The notes below the pieces were generated by a model. The model was not told the DNA's origin and made no database searches. It saw only the letters and a program-made list of their open reading frames with translations. A stretch of DNA of 64,000 nt. It comes from Phytoseiulus persimilis (lineage: Eukaryota; Arthropoda; Arachnida; Mesostigmata; Phytoseiidae). Location: positions 15,872,001-15,936,000 of the forward strand of contig CM075103.1 in the NCBI GenBank assembly GCA_037576195.1, read 5' to 3'. Shown here in pieces: positions 48,785 through 60,179 of this stretch (positions within the stretch are counted from its first letter, which is position 1; each line of letters starts with the position of its first letter). The position numbers were made by a program, and so were the translations under genes.

Positions 48785-50019
48785 TTGAAGCCTTATTCTG
48801 TGCATGAGTGTTGCCCCGAGGATTCCCAGACTCAAGCCAAGCGCTGAAAAAGGCGTGGCCGAGAGGGGTTACTGAAAAGCTTCTGTGGGCTCCGGGATAA
48901 CGTCTTCGTCAGTAAGAGGAGGATATACGTGTGGATTTCAGTGATGCTATCTGGGCTTTGGATCTAGGAACGCAGAAACCTGTAACTGGTACGTGTGTCA
49001 TGCTCAACGGCGGCCTCTCCCCGTCAGGAGTTGGCGGACACTTCCACCGCGACCTCGAATATGGAGAAGTTCAGATTCATGAGGAAGCCGTTTGGTATTG
49101 ATTAGGGACTGCGACCCGCGATGTCATGGAGAGGGGGTCGGTATCTCCTTAGGAGATTTCAACACTGTCGCAGTGTTCTTGCACTAAGGGTTGCAAATAT
49201 TCGAAGACGCCAAGAATAGTGAGTTGCACGCTTGCATTGAGGTAGCATGCACGATAGCAGCGTGTCGTGCGCCCCTGGAGGAGAAACCCGAGCTCAGTCT
49301 GGAAGGATTCAGTTGGTATCTTCCTCCCGTTTGGAGGCATGAGCCTCACACAACCCGGGTTCCAGCCCAGGTGTACGTGAATGTATGCCTCGCTCAGCCC
49401 TCACGTGTTTCGAGACAGCTCGTGTATAGAACGTATTGGCAAAGTCGTTCGTCTCGCGGAACCGTCAGGTATCAAGGAACACCGAGTACTTTGCATGAAG
49501 ATCTCTGGACTTGACTTGGTGACGAAAATGTCGACTGTTATTCTCCCGTGCCTGCAATTGCAATTTCAACTTTTTTTGAGATCGAGCTCCACACATTAGA
49601 CCACTCTTCCTATCAAGTCATTTCGGAAGAGAATTTCAAGAGAACTTAGGGATGCAGTGAAAAAGAAAATCGTTCTTCGCTCGGCCCGATATTCCCTCCA
49701 TGATTCGTGCGTTGCCTAATATTTCGTCGTCAAATGCCGCGCAGGCGAGCCCAACGGAGCAGCCCTTTGGAGCCACTACGAAACGCTGATTGTTGAATCA
49801 GGGTAATTCCAGTTTGACAAGATCTCAATATATTCTCATTTTCACCTTTTTCCGAAACGAATTTCCCAGAAGTGCTCGATTCAATCCTGGATGCGGTCGT
49901 GCGGGGAGTGTTATCGAGGTCTGCTCCAAAGAGCAAGGCGAACCAGGTTCGGTGGAGGGGAAGCAGGCGCTTCAGTCGCCTCTACGCCCATTCTGATGAT
50001 TGCCATTGTCCAATCCGAG

Positions 50020-50645
50020 CAGAATCTCGAATTTTGGGACAGGGACCGAGGAGGAATTCGCCAAGTCAAACACCCCGATGATCTTCCATGCTCGTTCATC
50101 TGACGAGTGGAGCTATATTTCGCCCCAGGAAGATTGCTAGTCCTGCCTTCACAGGGTGGGAGGCTCAAGGAATGATATACCGCGTGGCCAGCCGGCGGCT
50201 GGACCTGGTTGTTTCGTTTACAAAGTCAACATTTCTGAGATGAATCAACAATCAGCACTCTTCCTACGCATTTTAATCCCTCTCCGAGAAGGTGTCTCCT
50301 CAGAAAGACTGGTTCTCGTGTGATTTTGAGAAGCAACTCTCTGGCTTCAACGTGCGGCCTTCTCAACTCTCTGCGACTTTCTCTCATGATCCTAGAGCAC
50401 TCCAGGGACTCAGGGTCAGGATGGACGGGGAAAGTAATATTCACCTTCCAGTGCATCGAGGTGGCAATGCATTCCACCATAGGCATTCTATACGTAGTTC
50501 GATGGAAGTTGCATGTCCTGTGGAGAGCAGAGAGTTCTTGCTATGGACACACTCCACGATGGCCGACTCTTCTCCCAAAACGCCCTTGACCATCCTTCCG
50601 GGCGGTTTCTGGTTGGAGCCTCCAAACAGGGAGCCCTTGTTTCAT
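50020..50645 (+). pseudogene. SMP-30/regucalcin-like fragments
   Basis: Two pieces on the plus strand. At 50020-50100 the frame gives QNLEFWDRDRGGIRQVKH, like the segment of SMP-30 proteins that describes the propeller blade before the metal-binding Asn-Asp motif. At 50555-50645 it gives NALDHPSGRFLVGASKQGAL, which resembles the family signature N-D-x-x-x-D-P-x-G-R-(F/W)-x-x-G-T. Stops and frame changes lie between and after them. SMP-30 proteins are Ca/Zn-dependent lactonases. A spliced gene built of divergent exons is possible, but I could not assemble one. Confidence 0.35.
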
Positions 50646-51539
50646 TGAATCTTCGTGTTTGGTGGTGATTCCAGCTCGTAATAAAGTTCCACAGCAGGCT
50701 TGGTGAATGCCTTGCCTCTGAACAGGTTGTTCTCGACCTAATGCTCCTTGTAGAGAGCTCAAACAAGCCCTGTATAAACATGATTGAAGTAGAAGCTATC
50801 CCCCGGAAAATGGAGAACTTCGGAGGAGAACTGGCCGAACAAAGGAGGATCGGCGTGCAAGGTGGAGCGCGGCCTTCCCACCGGGGGGTGTCCGCCCGGG
50901 CATCAGATCTCTAGGGGCATCAGAATGCCTCTCCATGCCTGTTGCATAAAGGAACTTGAGCTCTCCCAAGTAGATTTTCCTCCGGAATCCTCACACTAGG
51001 GGCAATGTTCTACCCTCGACTTCTCTCCCTCGGATTTTCCACCCTCTCAACGATCTATTTTTCGCATTTCGTCCGCAGGAAACGTTTTACGAGGAGTACG
51101 CTCGTATTGATGGAACCTTCGAAGATGTTGAGAACTGTGATCGCTCATGATAACGAAAATTCTTCCTTGGGAGGTGAGATCGATGACATTGAAGTAGTTC
51201 CAGATCTTCAGAAGTCTGCCTGGTTCATATCTCGTTTGCTTTCCCATCTGGTCGAGAATCACATGCATATTGGTGCCGCGAACAGATTTCGAGAGACTTA
51301 TCGGAGCGGGAACAAGTTCAGCAAGCCAGCTGAAAAACCTCACACTTGACGGAATGTTCATGGCCGATAAACGGTGCGTGCCTCTTCACTGTAACACGAA
51401 AAATGAAAGCCTAATATCCGTCCTCTATCCCAATCCGATCCGACCCCCCCGGAGTTTCTAGGATTGTGTCGGAATCGATTTCATACGGAATATATCTCGA
51501 CAGGAGGATGCTCCTCTGCTAGGCAACGCTGAACGAAAC

Positions 51540-51760
51540 CCTCCCATGCTTCGCTTAACTGGTGCGGTTGATGGTTCGCGCCCCTGGAACATCGACGATA
51601 GGGATGAAGTCGCTTCGGAACTTTTTCGAATTGGGGCGAAAACATCAGATCATGTCTCTGTGAAGAATGGTCCGATTTCCAAGGGCTCGGAATCGACAAG
51701 GCGAGAACCGGTTCAGATCTCGGACAAGGCCGGGCGATCGGATAAGCTTGGAAATCGCTG
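51540..51760 (+). pseudogene. SMP-30/regucalcin-like fragment
   Basis: An open frame encodes GAVDGSRPWNIDD followed by ASELFRIG and VKNGPISKGSEST. The order matches the SMP-30 core D-G-x-x-D-P-x-G-R-x-W-x-G-T, G-x-L-Y-R-I and the later I-S-N-G block, with several key residues changed (Asn to Gly in the last block). It seems a second diverged copy of the same domain as at 50.5 kb. I rate this as resemblance, not proof. Confidence 0.35.
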
Positions 51761-53004
51761 ATTTCTCAAGAAAATACCGTTACTTCTGCAATCATTCGTA
51801 GCGGAATCAGCAATGCTCTTTTCAGGGAAGGAGTGATTTCCAAGATGTAACGATAGTTCGTCCTTTTTTAAGCTCTGAAGCGATTTCCGCGCGACCTCAG
51901 TACGTGGAGGCGGCATCCTCTCCCACCACGAATTCCACCCGAACTTTGATCGGTGGACACTCGTCGTGTCCAAGACCGGTTGGGGGAGGCCTTGAAGGAA
52001 GAGAAGGTTCGCTTCGAACTGCTGTAAGGAACGCATGCGCGATTCTGTGACAAAAATGTGCGCTGTCTTCGCAGCCATCGATCGAAAAAACAAATGCTCA
52101 TTCGGACCGAGCAAAAGAGAGAGAGTACAAAAAGTTCTGACCTCAACTGACCGTGTTTTGAGTGCAGTCAGACTTTATTCTCGCGCGAGTGTCCAAAAGA
52201 AGGGTATGGCTGACGGAGTACGGGCCCGGCGTCGGGCACGCTCGGAATGCCGACCCGTTGACAGCATAGCTCTGCCAAAGTCAGCACTGTCACTGGCTGA
52301 TATGTTGTACCCGACTTGAAGCTAGAGTGATGACAGAGAGCCTCTTTCCAACAATCATGTCAAGCCGTCAGCTGCCTTGAACTTGTTTGTCAGCCTAGAT
52401 GCGTTCTGTCCGACTACAGCGCGAATCTGTGTGGCGCACGTGCATTCCGCGCGGATGAATAGTCAGCACTAGACCCGTTGCTGCTCCACATCCAGATCAA
52501 GCGTTTCGGATCTCCGACTGTTCATGCTAACGACACCTTCGTCGGCAAAAAATCAGTTCCAAGACCTGAGAGATGCTTTTCCATGTTTTCTTCCGGCGAC
52601 GGTTCGAGATCCGACTCTCGCTGATTGGTACATCGGGCAGATTCCGTGCGGGCAAGAGCAATTCGTCTAGGCAGTCCGCACTGAAAGGGGACAGTTCCGC
52701 CCGAACCACTGGCCTAGGGAGTGACTCAGAAATGCACCGCTGGAGTTCCAGGGATGTCTCAGGAACCGATACATCTCCCGCTACAAGAAGTTCAACCTTT
52801 AGAGCCGAACGATCACTATCACTCGAATAACAATGGAGTCGTTCTGTCAAAAATATCGCAGGTGTTGTTCAGTCGTCTCTGTGACTTGACTTCTTTCCGC
52901 TTTCAAGACCATCCGCGCGATTTCATCTCTATCGTCCTTTGTGTCGCCGAATATAAACACGGCGCTGTCTACCAAACGTACAACGAGTTCTTCCGCCGCC
53001 CGGA

Positions 53005-53296
53005 ATGAAATCCATCATCTTGCTTTTCCTCCTGTGCCTCCTCATAGGTGAGATGAAGAATTCTTACAGGCCTAGACAATTCCAATCCGGGCCGAACTTT
53101 TTCCTGGATATATGACTTAGATTTTGAGCTGGATTTGAGGCGTTTCGGGGCCTGACTCGACTAATTCTGTTTTCTAGCATCGGCGGATGCCTGGTTCGGG
53201 TGCCCAGTTGGATTTTTGTGTCACAGACACTGTCAGTCGATCGGCCGATTAGGAGGCTACTGCAATGGAATGACCTGCACCTGCTACAATAGGTAG
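53005..53296 (+). CDS. Arthropod defensin (CS-alpha-beta antimicrobial peptide)
   Basis: Two exons, 53005-53047 and 53178-53296, joined at ATAG|CATCG with a GTGAGA donor and TTTTCTAG acceptor, give 53 residues. Residues 1-19 are a signal peptide ([19 protein letters not shown]). The 34-residue mature part starts WFGCPVG and has six cysteines spaced C-x5-C-x3-C-x9-C-x4-C-x1-C, with the family motifs CHRHC, GGYC and CTCY. This is the ancient invertebrate defensin pattern seen in ticks, spiders, scorpions and molluscs: cysteine pairs 1-4, 2-5 and 3-6 expected. The role is secreted antibacterial immunity. There is no pro-region between signal and mature peptide, unlike tick defensins, which carry a propeptide ending in a furin site. 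Its frame is undamaged although its surroundings look decayed. Confidence 0.85.
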
Positions 53297-55780
53297 CTCT
53301 CGCTGAGAATGAATCGCTAATGTCACAATCATCAATGAAAACTGAAATTACTCTGCTCATCCAAATCGAGTCCCAGTCCAGCCCCAATACCTAGGTCCAC
53401 CTATGGATCGACATCTAGAGCTTCCAATCCTCTCTTCGGAAGGCAGATGCCGATCCCGGGCCTTGTTGGTGGAACGTTTCTATTCTGAATTCGATCCTCT
53501 CCGAGTTCTCGTTCCAGGCCATCAATTTGCATTCCAAACGGAATGGGATTCAAACATTCCCCAGGATTCCCCGTTTGAGGACGAAGATTTTACCTATGCC
53601 TCTGATGGATTCTCCCTTTCTGTGTTGCCGGAAGGTGCTCGGAAATACAAAGAGACACGGACTTTCCCTGTGGGTCGATGCGGTCAATGAGGGCGCAATC
53701 ATCGCGCTACGGTTCCCAAATTCACACTCCTCATCGACCCCGAAGGTCGACCGTTTACCCCCAGGGGAGCCTCGATGGAGTCCACGAGGGTGGTTCCGAG
53801 GTCGATCTGACCAACTTACCGAGCGGCATACCAACGCAGCCGTACGCCGCGCTTTTCTGCACTTTTCCCGGTTCGTCACTTCCAGGTATTTAGGGAGGGT
53901 CTTATCACGATGGATAGATCGGAGGAAACCAACACCTCCGTCGTGATGAGCGACCCCACAAACTTCCGACAACGTTAATCCGAAATCTTGTTACTCGAAG
54001 CAAGCCTATAATTACGGCTAAATCACGGTGTGTTTATGACTTTGATGATGCTTTGATCGGTTCTAGAGCCACGATTATGATTTATTCGAGAATTCCTCCA
54101 AGCTCAAGGAGGCACCCTGCTCCCCGGATTCCGTGCTTAAACACTCGTTCCTCCGTCGTGAGCAGCCTTGAGCTCTCTAATGGGAAACATGCGAATAGAG
54201 TGTGTTCGAGTAGAGGACGCAGCTTTCAGGGACGGTGCTCAGGCCTTCGGTGCTAAGGCCTCCCCAGCACCGCCTTCAATTTTGCGATCAGTGGATACGA
54301 AGCGCGATGAGGACCCGTTTGCGGAGACATGTCATGTCTCTATTTTCATAGCCACGTACCGTCAACCGACTGGCATTTCCCACATTTCCTCATGGATTCC
54401 GTGTTTGACTTCGTCATGTGTATCAAAATTCAGAACCGTTTTATGCGCCCTGATTCTCAAGTTCTTGGACAGAGAAACGTTCTGGGCACCTCTTGGATTC
54501 GCTCACTCGAACGCGATACCTGGAGGATCTTGCTTCTGACGAAATATTCACCGATTGCTTGAAGCATAGAACGAGGGTTAAGTGCCTCATGAATCATAAT
54601 CAATGAATCGATTCTACACTCAAAACTCAAACCTCCGAGACTTTATCATTCCCAAATTGCTTCGTGGTTCTGTCCACGATTTTGGAACCGACTAGGAGCA
54701 GTTGTGAACGAACTCGGAAACTCGCATGAGGGGCGGCAATATCCCTCGCTGCCAAGGGCATCTCTTGGTCACGGTCCGCCACCGAGTTCGAGCAGCCGTG
54801 GATGACCGACCGCCACGTTTGTATGTTTTCCAATGCGACCGATTCTTCTCGTAGAGCCTGGAAGTTTGGATGCTTGGGTGCTTTCTGTAGAATCATTTCC
54901 CTCACTGCAACAGATCAATCTCAGGCGATCGGTGGAATGATTTCGAATTTTTCATCATTTCGCATCCCAAGCTTTGATCCTCAGTGACCCTCCGATCCAA
55001 CGCAGATCCAGGCTAAACTCTCGATGCCAACTATCCTTGCATCTGTCCTTGATTCCACGGCTATTTGTCCGAGCTTCAGGTATCGCCCGGTAGCCCTGTT
55101 CTCGAGCTCACCGAACAAGACTCGATCGGCGCTGTTATCCCTCAAGGAGCCCAAGTTTGAGCTTCTAGGGTTGATCAATTTAGCTCAAAACCGTGGAAAA
55201 TCCAGGAGGCGGCCAAGGACTGAGAGCCTTCGAATAAGCTCAGGGATTTTCGCGGCGTTTTCGGATTCCAGTTCCAGTCAGCGGTAGGTAATTTTCGCCC
55301 ATATCCTGAATCGTCGGTGGGAACGAGAACGACTTCGGGAAGAACTCATGGCAGGTACGTTGGTTCAGTTGAAACTCCGTTCATAACCCTCTTCTTTCCG
55401 GAGCGAACATTTTGGGAAATTCACGCTTCACACGAACGGAGTGGTCTTGGAATCAGGATAGTTTCTCACTCCGATTGAGCTTGTGGAGTCAAATCTTTTG
55501 GAAGATGCACGACGGGAGCCGAGGATCACGGTACACTATTCTCGGAAATGAGAATAGGAGGTTTACTTCGTCCGATTGGCACATGTGTAGCGCTTCTCCC
55601 CTCCGAAATCATGACGCGAAAAAACACCGCCTCTTTTCAAGAATCTCTCGGATGATGATTGAAACTCCCGAAGAGTGCCATTCTGATAGTTTGCGATCGA
55701 GTTGTGAGATCGGGTGGAGGGGCACACCTGGGAAGGGAATGTGTACCCACTACAGTATCAAGATCACTCCATCGAGGCCG
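53297..55780. other. Gene-poor region after the defensin
   Basis: About 2.5 kb with interrupted coding-like frames on both strands and no assembled gene. The plus-strand frame at 53403-53690 and the frames at 54160-54540 look protein-like but are broken by stops. I cannot name them with confidence. Confidence 0.35.
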
Positions 55781-55789
55781 TGATCTTGC

Positions 55790-56320
55790 CTCAGGCCAGT
55801 GCAAAAGAGATCCCCGTTTTCTGGTCGGCAAGCCGACTGCTCGAGTGAAATCTACGAGCAGGGATACCCCATCTTGGAATGATCCGGCTCCAATCCGACC
55901 AGGTGGTGCAGTCAAGCTCAATAGACAAATTGGTAGAATCCGTCTGCAAGGAGGGGAGGCCATCTCTCCAGGGCAGATGGGCGGAAGTTTCTGGGTGAGG
56001 CCAACGTGACCCCAGGAACGGAGAACTTTTGTTTCGAACGGACTCTATGTTTGAGTGGTCAAGCGCCCTCCCGACCTCGTGAGCTCGGGACTGCCTCCAA
56101 TCTCGCGAGATATCCGGAACGGAAATCTGCTTGCACGGGGGATTCTCGTGTTCGATTGTTCTCGAGAGAGGATGGAACAACTGTACCTATCGGCGTCGTT
56201 TCGTATGGTTCGGCTTTCGATACCGGCATAGCGCCCGGGATACATATGAGGGTGCCTCATTTCTCTGAATGGGTCAAGGATGATGAGAAATCCGACCTGG
56301 GAATCCTTGACAAACAATGA
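55790..56320 (+). pseudogene. Decayed S1 (trypsin-like) serine protease, C-terminal half
   Basis: Read in three shifting frames the stretch follows the C-terminal half of an S1 protease: LNRQIGRIRLQGGEAISPGQM (55917-55978), then VSG followed by TGA where the conserved VSGWG is expected (55987-55998), then ACTGDS at about 56132-56150 and IGVVSYGS ... APGIHMRVPHFSEWV up to a stop at 56320. The catalytic Ser is present but the next residues read R-V-R where GGP is required, so the oxyanion region is destroyed. Frame changes plus the Trp-to-stop mark it as a pseudogene. No catalytic His or Asp exon was found. Confidence 0.6.
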
Positions 56321-57030
56321 TTTTCACTTGGAATCGAGTGCTAAACTCATCCTCACAATCGAGAATGTATGATTGACGCTCCTTCCGAGCCCCCCCCCCC
56401 TATATATTGTTGGAGCATGATTTTGTGAATATTCCAAAGGTTTCCAGAGCTATGCATTCTTCGGACAAGAGAATTCAGCGATTACAATGAGTTCAATGTG
56501 GAGGGTGTTCACCGTGAGTTGAGGACGTTCTTATCCTCCTCTCTTCTGCTCATCACTCGGTGACAAATGATCCGCTTCTGAAATTTTGTTTTGAGATCCG
56601 TGGCTACAGCTCTTTCGTTCGGCCGATTCACGGAACGACTGCGATTCCTTGAGCGGGTTGAAAACTGCCTCATTTTCCTTCTTGACTCCTCTGAGACAGA
56701 CGAACTTCTGAAGTCAATCGATCGAATCCGGGAGTGTCAGGCTCGACGCGGAATAGGATGGTGCTCGAGAGCCCGGCAACTCCAGATTTTCAGCTCAGGA
56801 CCTGCAAGAAGGGCGAACGATCGTTTCAACCTTGACGTCGAGAGCTGACCCCTTGACGAAAGCGTCTTCTTTACATTTCTCGCCGAGTGGTGAGCCAAAG
56901 GAGAGAGAGTAAGAAAGTTCCCGACTCACGATGACAACACTCTATAATACTGAATCAATCGTTCGGGCTTTGAGCCCAAAGATGATCAGGATTCCCCACG
57001 GCACGGGGCTCAAGTATTGATGCTGGCTAG
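56321..57030. other. Spacer, no gene recognised
   Basis: Contains an 11-base C run at 56390-56400. A plus-strand frame (56591-56848) is open and coding-like but unidentified. Confidence 0.3.
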
Positions 57031-57034
57031 TAGC

Positions 57035-57185
57035 TATGATCCACTTTGACTGCTTTTCAATGGCGGAGCATCCGGAGAGAGGGACTCCGTTGACCCGCGA
57101 TAGCCTTGGGATTGGAGCACAGAGGAGCCGTGCCGCGCTAAATATTCCTACGCTCAAGAGATCCCTTTCAGTGCCGAAAATGTAA
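57035..57185 (+). pseudogene. Degraded copy of PSMD8 exon 2
   Basis: Between about 57035 and 57185 the plus strand can be aligned by eye with PSMD8 exon 2 (47475-47647). The best part is 57089-57163 against 47551-47625, about three bases in four identical, for example GTGCCGCGC and AGAGAT in the same order. The translation keeps the pattern I-G-A-Q-x-S-x-A-A-x-x-I-P-x-x-x-R-x-L-S but meets TAA and has lost conserved residues. Other PSMD8 exons were not found nearby. It is either part of a decayed tandem duplicate or a relic of a local rearrangement. Confidence 0.6.
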
Positions 57186-57189
57186 CACG

Positions 57190-58690
57190 TGGATTAGGAG
57201 TACGCTCCACGACTGTTTCCTCCAGAGCGATTCACACCTCTCATTCGCCCTCCCGAAGACCTGAGGAGTCGCTGATTGGGTGCTATATTCTCTGACTCCC
57301 GTTTCGAATCATTCATACATCGCTCGGTGAAATACATCTGTTCGGCAAAGTTCAACTGGTTTGCTCGATAGCTGAATAGATGGGTTTGGACATTCGTTTA
57401 CTTTCGTTTATTTTCACGCGCATTCCATTTTCGCAGTATGTAATCATTCTCTCCGAACCTCCCCTCCAATTCAGCCGCTCCGCATTTCTGCCGTGATTCA
57501 TTGCTTCGAGAACTTCGTCCTAGCCCAGCCCTCAATGGGATCCACAGAAGCTGTCCGGGCAGCTCACTCCTTTCCACCTGCTTTTGCTCGAGCGACGCCT
57601 CCCACATCCTGCACCTTCAACTGGTTTCGGGATAATACAAAAAAAAACACCTGAGCTGAGATGGATGATTAGACTTTTGATAGAAATTCCCGGAAGTTTC
57701 GAGATCTTCGAGGCATTGGAACGCTGAGAGGAAGTCGCACGTTTTCCGCTCTCGTCGACTAGATTCGGAGCGATACTGAGCTAGCAACCCCAGACAGGGG
57801 AGGGTCGCGCCGCCCATCGACTCGCGATCGCAGTTCTGTCAATGACAAGCGCAGGATGATTCATTTCACGGAGGAACTGAAATCTCTCGGACTGAGATAA
57901 GTGATCAACTTGCATTTCAATGATGACAAGAAGTCAGTTCCGATGAAATATGCATCGGCAAATTGCACTCCATCGAGAGTCGGATTCCGTGTTACTCCAT
58001 CTGATTTCGCTCCATTTCTTCGGCTCACCCCGGGGGAGGGCCCGGGAGAAATACACATGCAATTCATCGAATTCACGGCTCGACAGTCATCTAACAAGGA
58101 AGGTATCCGATTCTGTCGGCTGTCAGCTTCCCTTCTACGTCTTGGCTGTCGGACTGTGATATGGACGATCTCCGTGACTTTCATGTTATCAGTTTTCGGA
58201 GTCTTCAGAATGCTGAGTTTGATTGGGGGGGGGGGGGGATGGCCGGGCTGTTCATCTTCAACGAGCTCATCGATGACCGCATATAACTTCCAATCGATTC
58301 TGAGCACTTCCTGTGCGATGACGACGTTCACAACCGAGGTTCCCAGGCTGAACTTCGGGTACTTCTACCAGAATGCCTCCTCGGAGTTTGATGAATGCCA
58401 CGTCCACGGTCTCCGAAAAAGTTCGCTCTCGAATGCTTCCGATTCCAAAGTTCTCGTTATTTCAATCCGAGTGGTACTCGTGCTCTGCACCAAATAACGA
58501 GCGAAGAGGGACGGGAAGAAGCGGCTCCGTTGAATGTGCGGGGTAACACACGTGGCTTAAGTACCAACTGGGTGAACGATCGTCACAGAGACCAGAGAGT
58601 CCTCTTTTTGTACTTGTCACCAACTTCTCGCCATCGAGCGCTACTCTCGGGATCTCTAGGGGTTCTCTGGCAGATCTTCGGAGTCAAGAA
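57190..58690. other. Gene-poor stretch
   Basis: Contains an unidentified open plus-strand frame (57901-58240) that ends near a run of 14 G (58225-58238), and otherwise only short frames. Confidence 0.3.
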
Positions 58691-58935
58691 GGTGAGAGAG
58701 TGGTATGGGGTGCCGTCGAAAAATCGCGGTGTTATGATCTGTGCAGGTCTTCCGATGGATAAGCCAGTTTGGAGCGTGGGTCTCGATGTGTGTCAATCGG
58801 GAGATCTGCTTCCGTTGGAGACCCGGAAAATTGCTCGCACAGAGCGTGATCGAATTCGACCACAGCAAAGAGCTGTCGCATAAGTCGAAGTACCATCCGC
58901 CTGTCCTAACAGGCTTTCCGATTGAAACGTTCCCG
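58690..58935 (+). pseudogene. Coding-like fragment, possibly SMP-30/regucalcin
   Basis: One frame gives QFGAWVSMCVNREICFRWRPGK followed by LLAQSVIEF, which parallels the late SMP-30 block G-x-L-W-V-A-x-x-x-G-G-x-V-x-R-x-D-P-x-T-G-K-L-L. Another frame of the same bases gives GVMICAGLP ... DVCQSGDLLPL, superficially like an S1 protease. The first fits better along its length. Either way no intact gene is seen. Confidence 0.3.
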
Positions 58936-59028
58936 AGCAAAAAATGGCGGACTTCACAGGGCGGGCGGTGATGATGATGTTTGGATATTCGACATGGATT
59001 CTCCATTTCCCTTCGTCTCTCGGGCAAC

Positions 59029-59057
59029 GACTCCCTCCGCCCCCACGGCGGAGGGAG
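59029..59057. repeat. Perfect 13-bp inverted repeat
   Basis: GACTCCCTCCGCC is followed after three bases by its exact reverse complement, GGCGGAGGGAGTC. The hairpin has a very short loop and sits in non-coding sequence. Confidence 0.85.
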
Positions 59058-59559
59058 TCGCTGTGGCACGCGATCACTTCCGGAAGAGGATTTCCAGATG
59101 ATCGTGTGTCTCGGCGGTCAGCTCGTCATGGCGCACACGAGCTCGGGTTACCAAAAGCCGTAGAAGTTCGTGTCGCATGCAGTGGAACTCCGAGCCGAAC
59201 TCGAAGAGATGCGAGATGTTGTCACGCCGACACTCGCTATAATGAGGCGACGTCACGTCAGCGGGATCGGTCGGTTTGGTGTCAAGAGTATCTCTCATAA
59301 AAGTGAAGCGTATCGTCATTACTCAAGAGCGGCACTACAACGTTGATCGGCTCCTTAATCAGCGTCCCCTTCGCGGCGGAGATGAGAGGACAACGGTCCG
59401 CGAGTCAGCAGATAATCTACATGAGAATGATTGCCAATCATCTTATCGCAATTATCTTTATAAACTCCCAGCTCAGAGAAGGTTAACTAGCATTCGTGAG
59501 ACACGACCGCGAAACTCTCGCAGCGTCGCTTTCCGGAGGAGTTTTGCTCCGTTTTATTC

Positions 59560-59595
59560 TCTCTCTCTTTATCTCTCTCTCTCTATTTATCTCTT

Positions 59596-59633
<38 letters not shown>
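59560..59633. repeat. TC-rich microsatellite
   Basis: A compound CT repeat; the uninterrupted CT core runs from about 59597 to 59633. Confidence 0.9.
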
Positions 59634-59635
<2 letters not shown>

Positions 59636-60179
59636 TTCTCAGAACAGGAATTTCACGAAATACTTTGTCTAGATATCAACTTGAAATTTATTCAGTCAGG
59701 AAGTATTTCCTGCTCACCGATTTTTGGCAGTCAAACACAACCACACCATCATCTACACAATCGATAAATCCAGGCACACGAACCGGTCGATTCAGAAGTC
59801 TCAAACACAGCCGCTTCTGATTGCTCTACAATTGAACTGTCGCGGACTGTCGAGCGCTTTTTTTTTACATTTTCACATGCTACACCACTTTTTTTCTGGA
59901 ATGTTTACATGGGAAAACTCCGAAAGACATCGCTAGTGTACAAAAATTATCCTCTTCCCACAAGGCGAGCAATAAATAAAATTTTTCCCCATCGAAATCT
60001 CCGACTTCCCGTCACGAAAGTTCTCCGGAAGTTGCTGGGTTCATTGACCGACTCACTCGTCGATCGAGAGGTCCCGGTGTATCCGATAGTTCGAACACTG
60101 TCGCCGCAATCATTCTCGACGAGAGTGGTAACCGCCGATAGTAGATACTGTGTGAACTTGCGGCGTCCTCGTCCTTGGC

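Larger units (their letters stand above)
48567..53004. other. Gene-poor region with protein fragments
   Basis: 4.4 kb between PSMD8 and the defensin. After the PSMD8 polyadenylation signal and a G run, it contains only interrupted coding-like pieces, of which two (50.5 and 51.6 kb) look like SMP-30/regucalcin fragments and are listed separately. A frame at 50677-50900 (after an AG at 50676) also looks coding-like but I cannot name it. Confidence 0.4.
58936..60179. other. Spacer and SLC18B1-like 3'UTR
   Basis: Holds a perfect short hairpin at 59029-59057 and a TC-rich tract at 59560-59633. On the minus strand a polyadenylation signal (TTTATT near 59688) could serve the MFS gene, which would put a long GA tract just outside its transcript. 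Confidence 0.4.

Noticed and set aside
56942..57157. Minus-strand frame resembling the N-terminal part of a serine protease (GCSAIEKQSKWIIATSQ)
   Set aside because: The same bases on the plus strand align with PSMD8 exon 2, which explains them better.
58734..58830. S1 protease reading (MICAG ... DVCQSGD)
   Set aside because: The motif order is incomplete, and another frame of the same DNA fits an SMP-30 block over a longer stretch. Kept only as an uncertain fragment.
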